A stretch of 64,000 nucleotides of DNA from Gymnogyps californianus. Lineage: Eukaryota > Chordata > Aves > Accipitriformes > Cathartidae. Numbering within the stretch: the first letter of the stretch is position 1; the number at the start of each line of letters is the position of its first letter. Location of the stretch: contig NC_059500.1 in assembly GCF_018139145.2 (NCBI RefSeq), forward strand, positions 36,933,437 through 36,997,436, in the 5' to 3' direction. The notes under the pieces were generated by a model, which was given only the letters and a program-made list of their open reading frames with translations, was not told where the DNA came from and did not search any database. Shown here piece by piece: positions 13,303-25,677 of the stretch. The translations under genes and the position numbers were made by a program.

Positions 13303-13599
13303 ATACAGAACTGCAAATTCAGATTATACACCCTCTGATGTTAACTACAGGCTCGCACCTTCTCAGGAGGTCTGTTCCTGATTTCAGAGCTACCAGTGAG
13401 CAGGCCTTCTGGCACCACCTGGCGGACTCCAACATTTTCACTTTGGTATCTAAAACATTTCTCTTACATGCAACTCCCCCACTGTAAGTTTGCACCGGTA
13501 GTTGTTCAGTGGAGGACCAGCACGTCACAACACATCACAAGAATGTTCTGCGGAAGGAGTCATTCTGAAATGAAACGCATCAGCTGAAGAGATTCCTTG
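13303..13599 (+). other. Candidate noncoding exon antisense to SPIN1
   Basis: A plus-strand pyrimidine tract and acceptor (TTCTCTCTCTCAG, AG at 13301-13302) is followed 297 bp later by a consensus donor (TTG|GTAAGT, GT at 13600-13601). The interval is richer in G+C and CpG than its surroundings, and all three plus frames contain stops. A CTCF-like match (GTCCGCCAGGTGGTGCC on the minus strand, 13411-13427) lies inside it. This is splice-site evidence only. It could equally be a conserved enhancer or insulator, or chance. Confidence 0.22.
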
Positions 13600-14289
13600 G
13601 TAAGTAGTATTTTGATTTCCATAACTCGGCTCAGAACTGCTGGTACATGTTTCAGTTGAAGTAGTACCATGGTTTCAGCACTAACAAGTTGGATGAAGCA
13701 TGTATGTTGTTTAGACTCCCTAATTCTTACCATATGAACAGAAAGGATCATGCTACACAAGTCTTCAGCACCCCCCTCCCCAAAGGCAATCTTAAAGATC
13801 TCCTTAATAACAGGGGAAATAAAGATACGTGCCTGGTTTTAATTTGTGGTGGGTTTTTTTCCCTTCCCTAATAAAAAAAACCCAAACACTTTCCTGTGGT
13901 GTAAGAATTCAGCCACTCAAATTCCAAATTTGTTCTGAAGTATCCTACAGGCTCAACCAGCATATTGGTTATTAAGAACTTTTGTTATCCTATCACTAGG
14001 ATTTTGTGTGGGTAGTAACATCTGATGTCTGAGAAGAAAGACTACAGTATGTAAACTCTGCACATAAAAGTGATTTACAGCTGACAACCATGAAGAGCAA
14101 CACACTGCAACTATGGATTTATGAGCTGAAAGACCCCAAATCAAGTACTACTATCCCCTCCTCTATGATAGCCTCTGCAGTTTTTTGTCTACCCACAGAT
14201 GTGTTATTTGTCTACAATTGTACAGGGACAAGCAGCACTGGCATGCAACTGTGTGTGCATACATACAACACACACAAATGCACATATGT

Positions 14290-14410
14290 TGGGTTGGACA
14301 GGGCTTTGCACAACCTGATCTAGTGAAAGGTGTCCCTGCCCATTGCAGGGAGGTTGGACGAGATGATCTTTAAAGGTCCCCTCCAACACAAACCACTCTG
14401 AGTCTATGAT
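14290..14410 (+). mobile_element. CR1 3'-end fragment
   Basis: About 120 bp matching the CR1 3' UTR: a GTTGGACAGGGCTTTG-type block, GGAGGTTGGACGAGATGATC, AAAGGTCCCCTCCAAC, then TCTATGAT as a worn remnant of the terminal 8-mer repeat. The plus orientation is opposite to the 4.1-5.2 kb copy. It is severely 5'-truncated. Confidence 0.9.
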
Positions 14411-17400
14411 AGATATAAAAACACGAATAAAATTTTAAGTTACCTTCACGCTACAATGCTGTAGTGATGCAACTGCAGATTATTCAGCAGAAGACTGAAA
14501 GAATCTGAAATTTGTGCAAACTATCTCTTGTTGATAGAGTATCTATTCAAGTGACTTTTCTTGAGAATAGGACTGCAAATACTGTACAGTTTCTGCTAAA
14601 GAGGAAGCAGCACATGCGTACACCTGATGAATTCTAGGGATCAGACTGATACTTTGATGATTCTGGAATTGAATAAAAGTGTTTTTAACCTTTCAGCAAA
14701 CTCCTGTATTTCAACTTTGTGTTAATACAGAATGCAAATGACAGCATGCAAGTGACAGCATGCTGCAGTCTCTATTTATAAATATTTATTAAAACATTTT
14801 AGCATAAACAAATGGACAGACTATTTACCATAATACAGAGCAAAAAAGAGTTTGCTGGTTAAGTTGTGAAGACAAGAACTTCATATTATAGCATAAAACC
14901 AGGGAAGTTGATGTCATTTAGGAACCCTAAAAAAACTGAAAGCATTGGTATAGTTTTACAAGAACACATACAAACGACAACTCTCAAAGACTGCATTCAA
15001 CATTCTTACACAGAAAAAAAAAGAAAAAATAAAAGGAGAGAACAGCGAGAGAGAAATCCTGAAAGTATATTTTCCAATATTTCCAATATTTTCCAATGTT
15101 TCCTATCCATGCTTGTTTTTAAGAACTCTTATTTTTGCAAGAGACATAATTTGAAATAAACTCTGACAGCGTATAACTCAGTCACTTTGTAAAGGCAGCA
15201 GTATGAACTTCATTAGAGCCAGTATTATAAAACAGTATTTTAAACAAACTTCCTTATCTTTTTTAATTTCAGGGACGTAATGACCACCCTCCCAGCATCA
15301 GAGTATCATCTTGCAAGACTAATTTTCGGAACTCCCACACTATAGTTCTAAGTTGTAACAAAAGCACCAGTAAAGAGAGCAGGAGAGCATAGGATTCTCA
15401 GCCCCCACGTCAGAATGCACCTATTTCTGATTTTTAAAAAAATTCTTACAGGTTAAATGCGAAAAAGACGTTACTTCCTACAGAAGCTTATAAATAATTT
15501 TTTGCCTTGTCTGCATTACTCTTATGCTTATATAAACAGTTATTGTGGGAGATGCAAGGTACAAAAGTTAAGTGTGTTCTTGTCTGCATTAGAGCATCTA
15601 TCCATCAATAGCCTGGAACACAAAAAAACAAGTTGGATTTTTCCCTTTCTACAGAAAAACACCAAACAAAAAAATAAACCCCACAGTAATCACATTCAAC
15701 ACTACCATCCTGGACAACTGCTCTAAATTACAGGAAGAACACACTATATCCCGTTTGGACGTATTTTGCTGGCATCTGCTCCTTGAAAAGCCCTTGATTA
15801 CTGGGAGAGAGATCAATTTCAGGAAGTTAATTCTAAGCACCCTACAATGAAGGGTAGGGTGTTTGTCTTAAACATTCACAGAAGTATGCATTGCATTCTT
15901 AAAATAAATAAAATCCATAGGTGAAAAACAACTGTAAAATGTGAGATTTCCCAAATGTTTTCCAACCCAAGACAACAGTCAATGGATCCGACTAGTGCCA
16001 CATCAGTGAAATTGATTATTAAAGTTTAGCTGTCTAGAAATTAAGCACTGAAAGAGGCAAGTCTCTCCAGATAGTAAGAACTAATTTTTTGAAAGTTTAG
16101 CTATCTAGAATCAAATTCCTACTTTTTAGAAGTATACCAAGGTGGCACTTTCTAAAGTGCCTCTAAATCCTACTGCAATCAAAGGATTATTTCAGACTTT
16201 CTGGTCAACTACAAATGACGGTGATGTCACCTCATTCTCATCTGACTGGCCTGATATTTTATGCTAGCCCTCAGTATATAGTACAAACTCCATATCCAAC
16301 ATGAATGTGGGATTCTGGCCTCAAAAAGCAACAGTATCCACAAGTGGCATACCATAAACATAGTTCCAAAGGATCGCCCATGAAATGCATTCAGTTTACT
16401 CAGTGGGCCACAAGTGCAAGCAGAGAGTAAATAGTAAACTTTCCAAGATAAACTGCCTGGAAATGACTCAACTAGCAGGACAGCTGTTAGCCTGGCAGAA
16501 CCTAACAGCTATCTGACAAATAGCTATCTGAGCATCTGTATAGTGAAATCACAGAAGTACCTCAGACATATTTCAATTACCTTCTTTTTTTCCAATCTAG
16601 ATTAAAGCTATTACAGATAGTTAGCAGTAACTTTTGACCATAATAGCAGCCAAAAATTAGGTGTGTGTACTGTAGTGCCACCTGTACTCCCTTCATATTA
16701 TTTCTTTCCCTCTTTCTCTCTCAGTTCCATCCTACCGATCTTCATATAATCTTTATCTGTTTGCACAATACCATTGTTTTCATCTGCCATTTGGGTACCC
16801 CTTAGAGCAAATGTCTGGCTTTCTTCCTTTGCAGAACTTTTCACGTGGATGATAGTATTTTAAGCATATTGGAACATATGCCTTAATATTTTAAGTATGT
16901 ACAAACACATCATAAGAGAACTGGTATTTACCTTCAGGGTTACGAAGCCCCAGGTTGTACCAGTCTAGTTATTCTTTTTATTCTTCAGTGGGGCAGGAGA
17001 AAAGCCGTTAGAACAAATTGTCCAAAGATTCTTAGCAAACAAAAGCAGAAGTTGAAGCCTGACCCATCAGAGACCTGGAAGTATCTTCTACAGTTTCCTG
17101 CATATAAAAGTTAGGTAGGAATCTCAACAAAACCTGTAAGAAGTTCCATTATTAACTCTCCAATATCTGTCCAAGTAGTTCAAGGAAATCATTGTGTGGG
17201 AAGCTTTAATGTGCAGTTATGGTAATGAAACCCTACTCTAGAAGTCTACAGAGCTATGAGATCAATGCATAAAAAGTCTTCACATAAAGAAATTTCTTTT
17301 CTAGCATGAAACTAAGATCATAGGATAAGGATAAAGGATTAAGGATAGAATTGACCAGAAGTTTAGAAGTGCCTTAACTGTTAACAAGCTAAGTGAACCA

Positions 17401-17578
17401 CATCTGTTTTCTTGCTGACTTCACAAGTGGTCAGAGGACTACTTTTAGAGAGCACCACGACTAGACATTAAGAAGAAAGTTAAATGCTACACAGAATTAG
17501 CAGTTACCCTACACAGACTGCCACCCAGAAGTTATGAAATTGAACTGGATGTCTCTGCGACTTAACACAGAAAGATCC

Positions 17579-18475
17579 TGTCGTGGTTTGAGCCCAGCCA
17601 GCAACTAAGCACCATGCAGCCACTTACCCCTGCCCCATCCCAGAGGGATGGGGAGGAGGATCAGGGAAAAAAGTTAAACTCATGGGTTGAGATAAGAACT
17701 GTTTAATAACTGAAGTGAAATAAAATATAATACTAACTAATAATAATAAAATATAGTAATAATAGTAATGAAAAGGATTATAACAAAAAAGAGAAACAAA
17801 ACCCAAGAAAAGACAAGTGATGCACAATGCAATTACTCACCATCCGCTGACCAAGGCCCCAGCAGCGATCTGCGCCTCTTGGCCAACTTCCCCCAGTTTA
17901 GAACAACATACTCAGTATATAAAGTATGGAATATTCCTTTGGCTAGTTTGGGTCAGCTGCCCTGGCTATGTTCCCTCCCTTGTGCACCTGCTTGCTGCAA
18001 AGCATGGGAAACTGAAAAATCCTTAACTTAAGATAAGTGCTGCTTAGCAACAACTAAAACATCAGTGTGTTATCAACATTATTCTCACACTAAATCCAAA
18101 ACACTGTACCAGCTGCTGGGAGGAAAATTAACTATCCCGGCCAAAACCAGGACAAGGTGTGACAGAGGCTGCATGCTATGCAAGTTCCTAAAGTTCAGAG
18201 AACTGTATTAATTTGCTGGTTATACCCAACACAAAGCTAAGTATAAAAGTGTTTTTTGTATTGCTTTCACTTTAGTGACATCTATCCCTGATACGTAAAT
18301 AAGGCTGCAAGTTGAAAGGTTGTTGTGGAGCTGTGCTAGAATATTTTGTGGACAATTAAATGTTCACTGATTTTACTGAAGCATAGTATTTCTGATTATT
18401 TCCACATAAATCCCACACAGCACTGTACCAGCTACTAAGATGAAAATTAACTCTGTCCCAGCTAAAACCATGACA
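17579..18475 (-). mobile_element. Solo ERVL-type LTR, rearranged by an internal sequence transfer
   Basis: A minus-strand LTR with a perfect 5-bp target duplication GATCC (17574-17578 and 18476-18480). The element is about 897 bp, whereas the sister copy at 25108 is about 570 bp. Read on the minus strand it holds: about 80 bp of its own 5' end (TGTCATGGTTTTAGC, 18475 to about 18400); then about 250 bp of non-LTR DNA (18404-18155) nearly identical to the unique left flank of the 25-kb LTR; then a second, complete LTR start (TGTCCTGGTTTTGG at 18154) continuing to the 3' end at 17579. Because the GATCC pair embraces the whole composite, the foreign 250 bp entered after insertion. A segment at about 17898-17924 is inverted relative to the rest. 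Confidence 0.88.
18034..18404 (-). repeat. Recipient copy of the inverted near-identical tract
   Basis: The reverse complement of this segment matches 24855-25228. It comprises about 250 bp of flank with one difference seen by eye (an A/G in an A-rich run) plus the first roughly 120 bp of LTR with one or two differences. Beyond about 18034 the two LTRs differ by indels and many substitutions. Confidence 0.9.
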
Positions 18476-21400
18476 GATCCATAAATGTTCTCTTAGAGGC
18501 CTGACATTACGCCTCAGTGTCATCAACACTTCATGCAGCAGCAAAATGTAATTGCCAAATAATTAAGAGTGACAATTTTGACACTGATATTATTAAGTAA
18601 AAGTTTTATCACTAAACTTCATCGCTTGGGTTATATCAGAATCACTTTATACATTCAAAACTGCCTAAAACTGTGACTTCAGATTCTTTTAAGAGAGTAA
18701 GCTGCTAAATGAAAGTGGGAACAAGAACCCCAATACATACGGTTTTGATCAGTGAAATCTGATAGAGAAGCTTCCTTCACAACATATATGTTAAAACTAT
18801 GAGACAGTTTACCCTTGATCTTATTTCAGCAAATTCTGTGCTACTAAGAACACTGTAAAACACAGCCCACGATCAAACTACGGAACTACAATATGAACTG
18901 TTGTAGCCCAAGCTGTTGAAACTCCAAGATAACAATGTAACTAATGTTTAGATTTTACTAAGATTTCACATTTCAGAGCAATAAAAAAATCTGCTCAAAG
19001 AATATGCAAACTAAACACAAAGCAAAGAAGCAGTGTACAACACAGGGCATCCTGAAAACAATCTAAAATATTTGATCCTTATCTACAAGTCACATTTAAG
19101 AAAAGTACAATTCAGAAAAAAAACCCTGGAAATATCAGAGTTAAACTCAACATTTTTGCATACAGACACTGCTTGATAAGTTAGAAAAGGCTTCTAAATT
19201 ATTTTTAATTTTTTTAAAAACACTTAATTTCTACAGAACTCCAGGAAATGTTTTTCTTACTCCAAAGCATGTTAATCATTACGACTTTTTTCCTCACAGG
19301 ATCCTTGGAACTTGCCACAATGCATTGCTATTTAATAAGAGTTAAACAAATATTAAAGGCAAAGTCGTGCACCCATTACATTTGCTTCACTCTAATCACA
19401 TATAGCTTTCTTTATAAAAGCACAATTAATTCTTTCCATGTTTCTTAGAGCTCTGCTCTTCTCACATTTCACAACATTTTACGTACATGGATATAACTGT
19501 TTTAGAAGTGAGATAAGCCTTAACGAGCACTTAACAGAAGTGACTATTAATACTGCATATGTACATTCAAGCGCTTCTGTTGAGGGTATCAGGTTAAGAA
19601 GTCTGTGCCACTGTCAGCACCTAGCTTGCCCGGCTCTGCCCACATTTATTACACATCAGTTACCCTTCCAGATCGGCTGGGTCTCTTTACCTGTCAAAAC
19701 CACTTGTCACTCTACCATAGTCTCTAAAGCTATCTGCCACTCCAGAATACTGAATTAAAGAAAACCAAGAAGTCTTTCACTTCTTTCTAAACTGTTTAAA
19801 GATCTTACTTCCCAAGCACTGCCTTACACTCTTTCTGCATTATCCTTCTCCCTGACTTCAGCCTCCAGTCTTCCTTGCATTTACGTAACTCATTTTACCA
19901 TTGCTTTACAGAAAAATTCCTCTAGTCATTTGACAGTGACCAGTTCAATCAGCTGCTCAACTTTTTTTTTTACATAGTTCCTCATACCAATACTCTCTTG
20001 GGATCACTGCAGCATTTTTTCCTGTCCTAGCCTGTTTGCAAAACTAGCTGCAGTACATGCTTCTCTGTGGTTTCTGGTTTCTCACTGAAGGCTACTTGTC
20101 ACAAATAAAACTTTTAGCCATCACCATTGAAAAACTCTGCATTTCAGTCAATAACAAAACCATTTAAAAAAAAGCATAAAGCAGAACACAGAATACAAAC
20201 AGAAAAAGTCTCACTGGTTGTCTTCAGCAGCACAACAAACGACACACTACCGAATTACAGCTGCAATCCTACCCAGCCCACACAATGCTGGATAGAAAGA
20301 AAACATATGCAGGGACTTAGGGAGCTCTGCTGCCAAACCCCAGTGGGTCTTTGCTAAGTATGCATGAACAGGAACTGCTCAGAGCTTACTTGTTCAGAGC
20401 TGAAGTTTTTCATTAGCAGTTCACCAGGTTTTTTTTTTTAGTAAAAACACGCTATGCCTTTATCAAATATATATATACACTCTTCATACTCTCCAGTTTC
20501 ACCTCTCTGATCTAAAGGTTAAAGTACTGTATCAAGAAGGCTACAGTTCCGTTCTGCAGAAAAAATAAAACTAATTTTTCCTAGTTATATCATCACGGAG
20601 ACAATTAAGCAATTTTGACTGAAGTTTTATTAGAAGTTTACTCCAAAGAGCTTAAAGCATACATCCAGAATAAGAGATGCAATTCTCAATGGCTGATCGC
20701 AGGCAGTCAAAAGCAATTGCAAACAAGCCCTCCCAAATTTGAACATGAAGTAGCTTCCAGCACAAACAGAACCACAGGCAGACTCACAGCACCAGTTCCC
20801 CACTACCGCAAAATTCTTACATGCCTTCTTTAGAAGCATTTCCCAACCACACTATCATCCCACTAGTCCAAAATGCAATAAAAGGAAGCAATTTTTAATC
20901 CCTAATCTTACACCAAAGTATTTTGACCGACTCCTACACACTGTTCTTTCCATCACTTTGTTAGAGGATGGATGTTTCTCCACAAAGTTTTAGGACCAGT
21001 GGTCCCTTTCCACCTTCCACCCAATGATCCCTCATTTACAATTGAATTCATTAGGCCATCCAAATCAATAAAAAGCCTATAGCAGAAATTCAGTTCATCA
21101 GCTACTACCTTAATGAAAATCTAAAGGTGAATATGCTTTCTAACACACTGGCAGCTCTTAGTTCACAAACACTCATTGCAGTGAAGTACTGAATCTTCAT
21201 TAATGAACCATGTTTGACAGAAAACTTTAACTGTTACTTGACAAGTCAAGTCATAAATCATTTTCAATTGAGTATTCAACAGTTTTAGCCAGCCATCAGC
21301 AAAACGCAGGATACACATAAGCAAGCAGACTGCAATCTCAAGTTCAAAAGAGAAAATGTTTTAAAAATATTATTTAAAATGTTAGTTAAGCTATCCAAAC

Positions 21401-24400
21401 TATTCCCTTTGTACTTTAAATGAGAGTAATATTTTCCATTACAATACATAAAACTTAACAGCTCATACACTTGATCTTATACTACTAGCCACAACTTTAA
21501 GAACAAAAGAGGCGGCACAGGATTTGGAAGTGTTTTTTAAATTTCCTTCCAGTTTAAAACAAGTAATTTTACCAAATTCTACAAATCGACCAAAATTAGT
21601 TAATATTAAGAGGCAAAGTCCTGCCAAACACTTCACTAGCCCTAACTTCACCAGACTTTCTCCCTTGATGAGTGAATATGCAACTGAAGATAGCTGATCT
21701 TCCTCACTGTTCAGCAGCAAACATTTAGGAAGACAGCTAATGAAAACAAGCACTGGTCAGAACTAATTTCAAGCACTTGTATCCATGCATACACAACTGT
21801 GTACAGCAAGACAAAGAACTATACTGGTTAATTCAAGTGACCTCTTCACCTTATGGGTTTAAAAGGTGGAAAAAACTTTACCTACTATAGCTGAACACCA
21901 AATATGATTATCACATATGACAAATAAGCACTCTGCATACCTTAAGCGAGGGGCAGTTGGAGGTATACAGAATGAGTAAGATAACCAACATTTCTAGAGA
22001 AAGAGCAAAAAGTTTTCGTATTTTATTGTTAAAGTCAGCAAAATAATTAAGGCTATCAGTTGTAGATCTACAGGAAATCCATTCCTGTTCCATGTACGCA
22101 CGGGACACAGTTTCCCTTTTACAGGAGGCAATCACATAATATTGTTCTTTCTGACTTGCTTACTATTCATTGCCTTGTTGAAGCAGTATAGATATGCAAG
22201 TATATGACTACTAACTACACAGAAGTTTCTTCCCTGTTTTCTGCAGCTAAAGAAGTTTTCAGAGCAGGAACAGTTCTCATTTATAGTTTTCTTATTTCCA
22301 ATAGTATCTTTTATGACAATTAAGACATGACTTTTTCTACTCTACATGGCATGCCACCTGTGACAACAAAAACTACTGGTACTAGAAATGCTTCAGGCAT
22401 TGTCAATATCCTTTTGGAGGCCAAATATTCCAGCTGTGAACAGCACTGAACACTTGGCCCAATTTTTCAGCAACTCGGCATCTCCCTCTCATGCTGTTTT
22501 TAATAGGATCTAAGTATTGCAAAATCCATCTTGAGCTTCTCTACAAATACAGCTGTTTCTAGAAGGCCTTCAGAAGCACAAGTATTCCTCCTGGTAGCTA
22601 GTTCCACTAGCAATGCATTGTTGACTTCCTCCCACCCCCACCCCACCCCCCCCCAAAAAAGAAAAATTATTGTAATTCAGCCTTAGGCATGTGAGTTGCA
22701 CCTCCTTACCAAATAGTCATACATCAGGCTGGGTCTTGCTAGTCCACTAAAACAAAAGCTAACTTTACTAGGTTTAAATATCAACTCTAAAAGGTTCTCC
22801 AGATGACCTGTTTTAACACCCAGCTTATGCAATCCTGTATTTTAAAACTCTCCATTTACATCACATTTAACATCTGTCTACCTGTAAAGCTGGCTGGAAT
22901 CAAGTTCCTCTGCTGAGGTCTCCTACTAATCCAGTATAACGCTCAAACAGGAAAAGGCAAGAGTGTGATTTAACTTGATCTTGTTTCTATGAAAAGTATT
23001 ACAAAGGGATGCTTTTCTGTATTGGTAGAGTTGGGGATTGAGCTAATGTCTCTGCTGTAAGAGTACGATTTGGTTGCAAAGAAACCTTTCTGCTTTCTCT
23101 TCCCTTAATTCCCCAGAAGGCTGGCAATTAAATTACAACTTCACTGACAAGTTGGTGAGTTTTCTTTCTTCTGTTACAAGCCTTAACACTTAATTCTACT
23201 AATATGTAGGTAGTCCAGTCACCTAATGGAGTATGATAATCCTGGCCCTTGAAGCAACATGAATTTACCACACCATACAATTCTCTTCACATGGCTTAAG
23301 AAAAACATTAATCTAGCTTTATTGGAAAACAGTGGAAGAACATTTTTTCCCCTCAGCAGCAGACAACATGATCCATATAGCCCCACACCACTAAAAAAAA
23401 AACCTGTTCTGCAAAAAAACAACCTAACCAAACAACCCCCCACAAACTAACTAAACTGAACTCTCAAGTTGTATGAGTTTTATCAGCATTCTCTTTTACT
23501 AGCTTTTAAAAAAACAATTGTTACCACAACTCATACAAAACCGAAGCAATGGTTTTCCTAAAAATATCTACATTATTCATCTATAGCTCTTCCAGCTACT
23601 CCTGAATTATTCTGTATGCTGAAGGCTTCAAAGACAGGTAAGTGGCTTTCCCCCTCCCTGTAACATGTATAATAAAAGAGCATCTTACAGAAGTAGGCCT
23701 TAAAAAAGTCCTCAAAATAATCACCTATTTTAAGCTGTTGCTTGATGGCAGGTTAAATTGATTAAAGCTAAGGCATATTTTCCAAGTCTTGTGTTTTCTA
23801 TTTACTATTCCTCTGTACTTTCCAGTTTTATTTTTAAAGTATGCTGCCTGAAATTCTTCTCTCAGATTTCATAAACATGCTTCCATTTTATCTTTCAAAT
23901 CACTAACGGAATTTGAATGAAAACTAATCCAAGGACACGCTAAGCATAGTTTATCAGGCTAAGCATAGTTTATCAGAACTCCCCAGGAGACCATGTAACA
24001 TGTTATACCCACAACGTTCTTCTATAGCTGAAGAAACTAACCTTCCTAACAAAAACTACCTCTCAGTGCGCACCCACAATTTACTTCTTATGCTTACAGC
24101 TTCCATAAGTACATCAAATTAAGTGATGTCTTCATCTGAAGAAGGCTAGCTGATTGATGAAATTAATCTCTGTTCTGATACAATTCCCTCACAATACTTC
24201 ATTGTATTTAAGAAAAACACTTCTATTCTAAGAGATTACATGTTTTCTTTCTCAAAATTCACAAAAGCTCTTGTAACCATTGTTACAGATCCTTATGGGG
24301 AAAAAAAAAAAAAAGTAATTTTTTTAAAAAACACCATGAATAAATAATGATGAGGTAATGACAAATTTCCAGACAGGCAATCTGGTATACACAAACACCT

Positions 24401-24854
24401 GAAAACCCACCACATATTACAAGTCTCCATAAGGACACCTCAATACCTGCACCACGAACACAGATAAAGAAGATTAACCCAAAGACCTTCAATAGCAAGA
24501 ACTCCTCTGTTTTGCCCTCACAAGCTTTTAATAGCAGTGATTGACTGGACACCTCTCAAGCCTCAGACAGGCAGCAATGAAATGTGGCTTATTAGCTCTA
24601 CGACCAAAACAATCAAAGATGTGGGACAATTCACTATCAGTTTTTTAAACCTGTTTCCTAAAGAGTGGTAAAAGACTGGCAAACAGTTACTCGAAGCTAA
24701 TTTAAGCACAACAGAAAGTAAGAAATCCCTATAAATAATTGTAGACAAATTTGCATCATTCCAGCCCATTAGTGACTGCTAGCGCTGTTTAAACTCTTCA
24801 GAGAAGAGCTCTGAACTAACAGGAGAAAGAATCATACTTCGGCATGACAGAAAA

Positions 24855-25228
24855 TTGTGGAAATAATCAGAAATACTATGCTTCAGTAAAATCAGTGAAC
24901 ATTTAATTGTCCACAAAATATTCTAGCACAGCTCCACAACAACCTTTCAACTTGCAGCCTTATTTACGTATCAGGGATAGATGTCACTAAAGTGAAAGCA
25001 ATACAGAAAACACTTTTATACTTAGCTTTGTGTTGGGTATAACCAGCAAATTAATACAGTTCTCTGAACTTTAGGAACTTGCATAGCATGCAGCCTCTGT
25101 CACACCTTGTCCTGGTTTTGGCCGGGATAGTTAATTTTCCTCCCAGCAGCTGGTACAGTGTTTTGGATTTAGTGTGAGAATAATGTTGATAACACACTGA
25201 TGTTTTAGTTGTTGCTATGCAGCACTTA
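24855..25228 (+). repeat. Donor copy of the inverted near-identical tract
   Basis: It contains the unique left flank of the 25-kb LTR, including its target-site copy CACCT (25103-25107), and the first about 120 bp of that LTR. The same joined order (flank, CACCT, LTR start) occurs inverted at 18404-18034, but the right-hand CACCT is present only here. That marks this locus as the source. Confidence 0.88.
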
Positions 25229-25677
25229 AGGATTTTTCAGTTTCCCATGCTCTGCCAGCAAGCAGGTGCACAAGGGAGGGAGCATAGCCAGGGCAGCTGA
25301 CCCAAACTAGCCAAAAGGATATTCCATATCATAGAACAAGATGCCCAGAATACAAACGGGGGGGAGTTGCCCGGGAGGGGCGGGTCACTGCTGGGGCATC
25401 AGTCAGCAGGTGGTGAGCAATTGCATTGTGCATCACTTGTCTTTTCTTGGGTCTAATTTATCTCTTTTTGTTACATTCCTTTTAATCGCAATTATTATTA
25501 TTATATTTGTGTTATTACTGTTAATCATATTTTATTTTATTTATAGTTATTAAACAGTTCTTATCTCAACCCAGGAGTTTTACTTTTTTCCCCGATTCTC
25601 CTCCCCATCCCACTGGGGGGGGAGGAGTGAGTGAGCAGCTGCGTGGTGCTTAGTTGCTGGCTGGGGTTAAACAATGA
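25108..25677 (+). mobile_element. Solo ERVL-type LTR
   Basis: It starts TGTCCTGGTTTTGGCC and ends near GGGGTTAAACAATGA, followed by CACCT (25678-25682), which matches CACCT at 25103-25107. The canonical terminal CA appears to be shared with, or lost against, the target duplication. The first 100 bp, the GATAACACACTGATG block and the GTGCTTAGTTGCTGGCTGGG end are typical of an LTR type very common across birds. The presumed TATA region is eroded (CAGAATACAAAC), so promoter activity is doubtful. No internal retroviral sequence is attached. Confidence 0.88.

Noticed and set aside
15649..15840. Assorted 60-100 codon frames through intron 1 (this one as an example)
   Set aside because: AT-rich intronic sequence gives many such frames. 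None has homology, codon-like composition or flanking splice sites that I can support.
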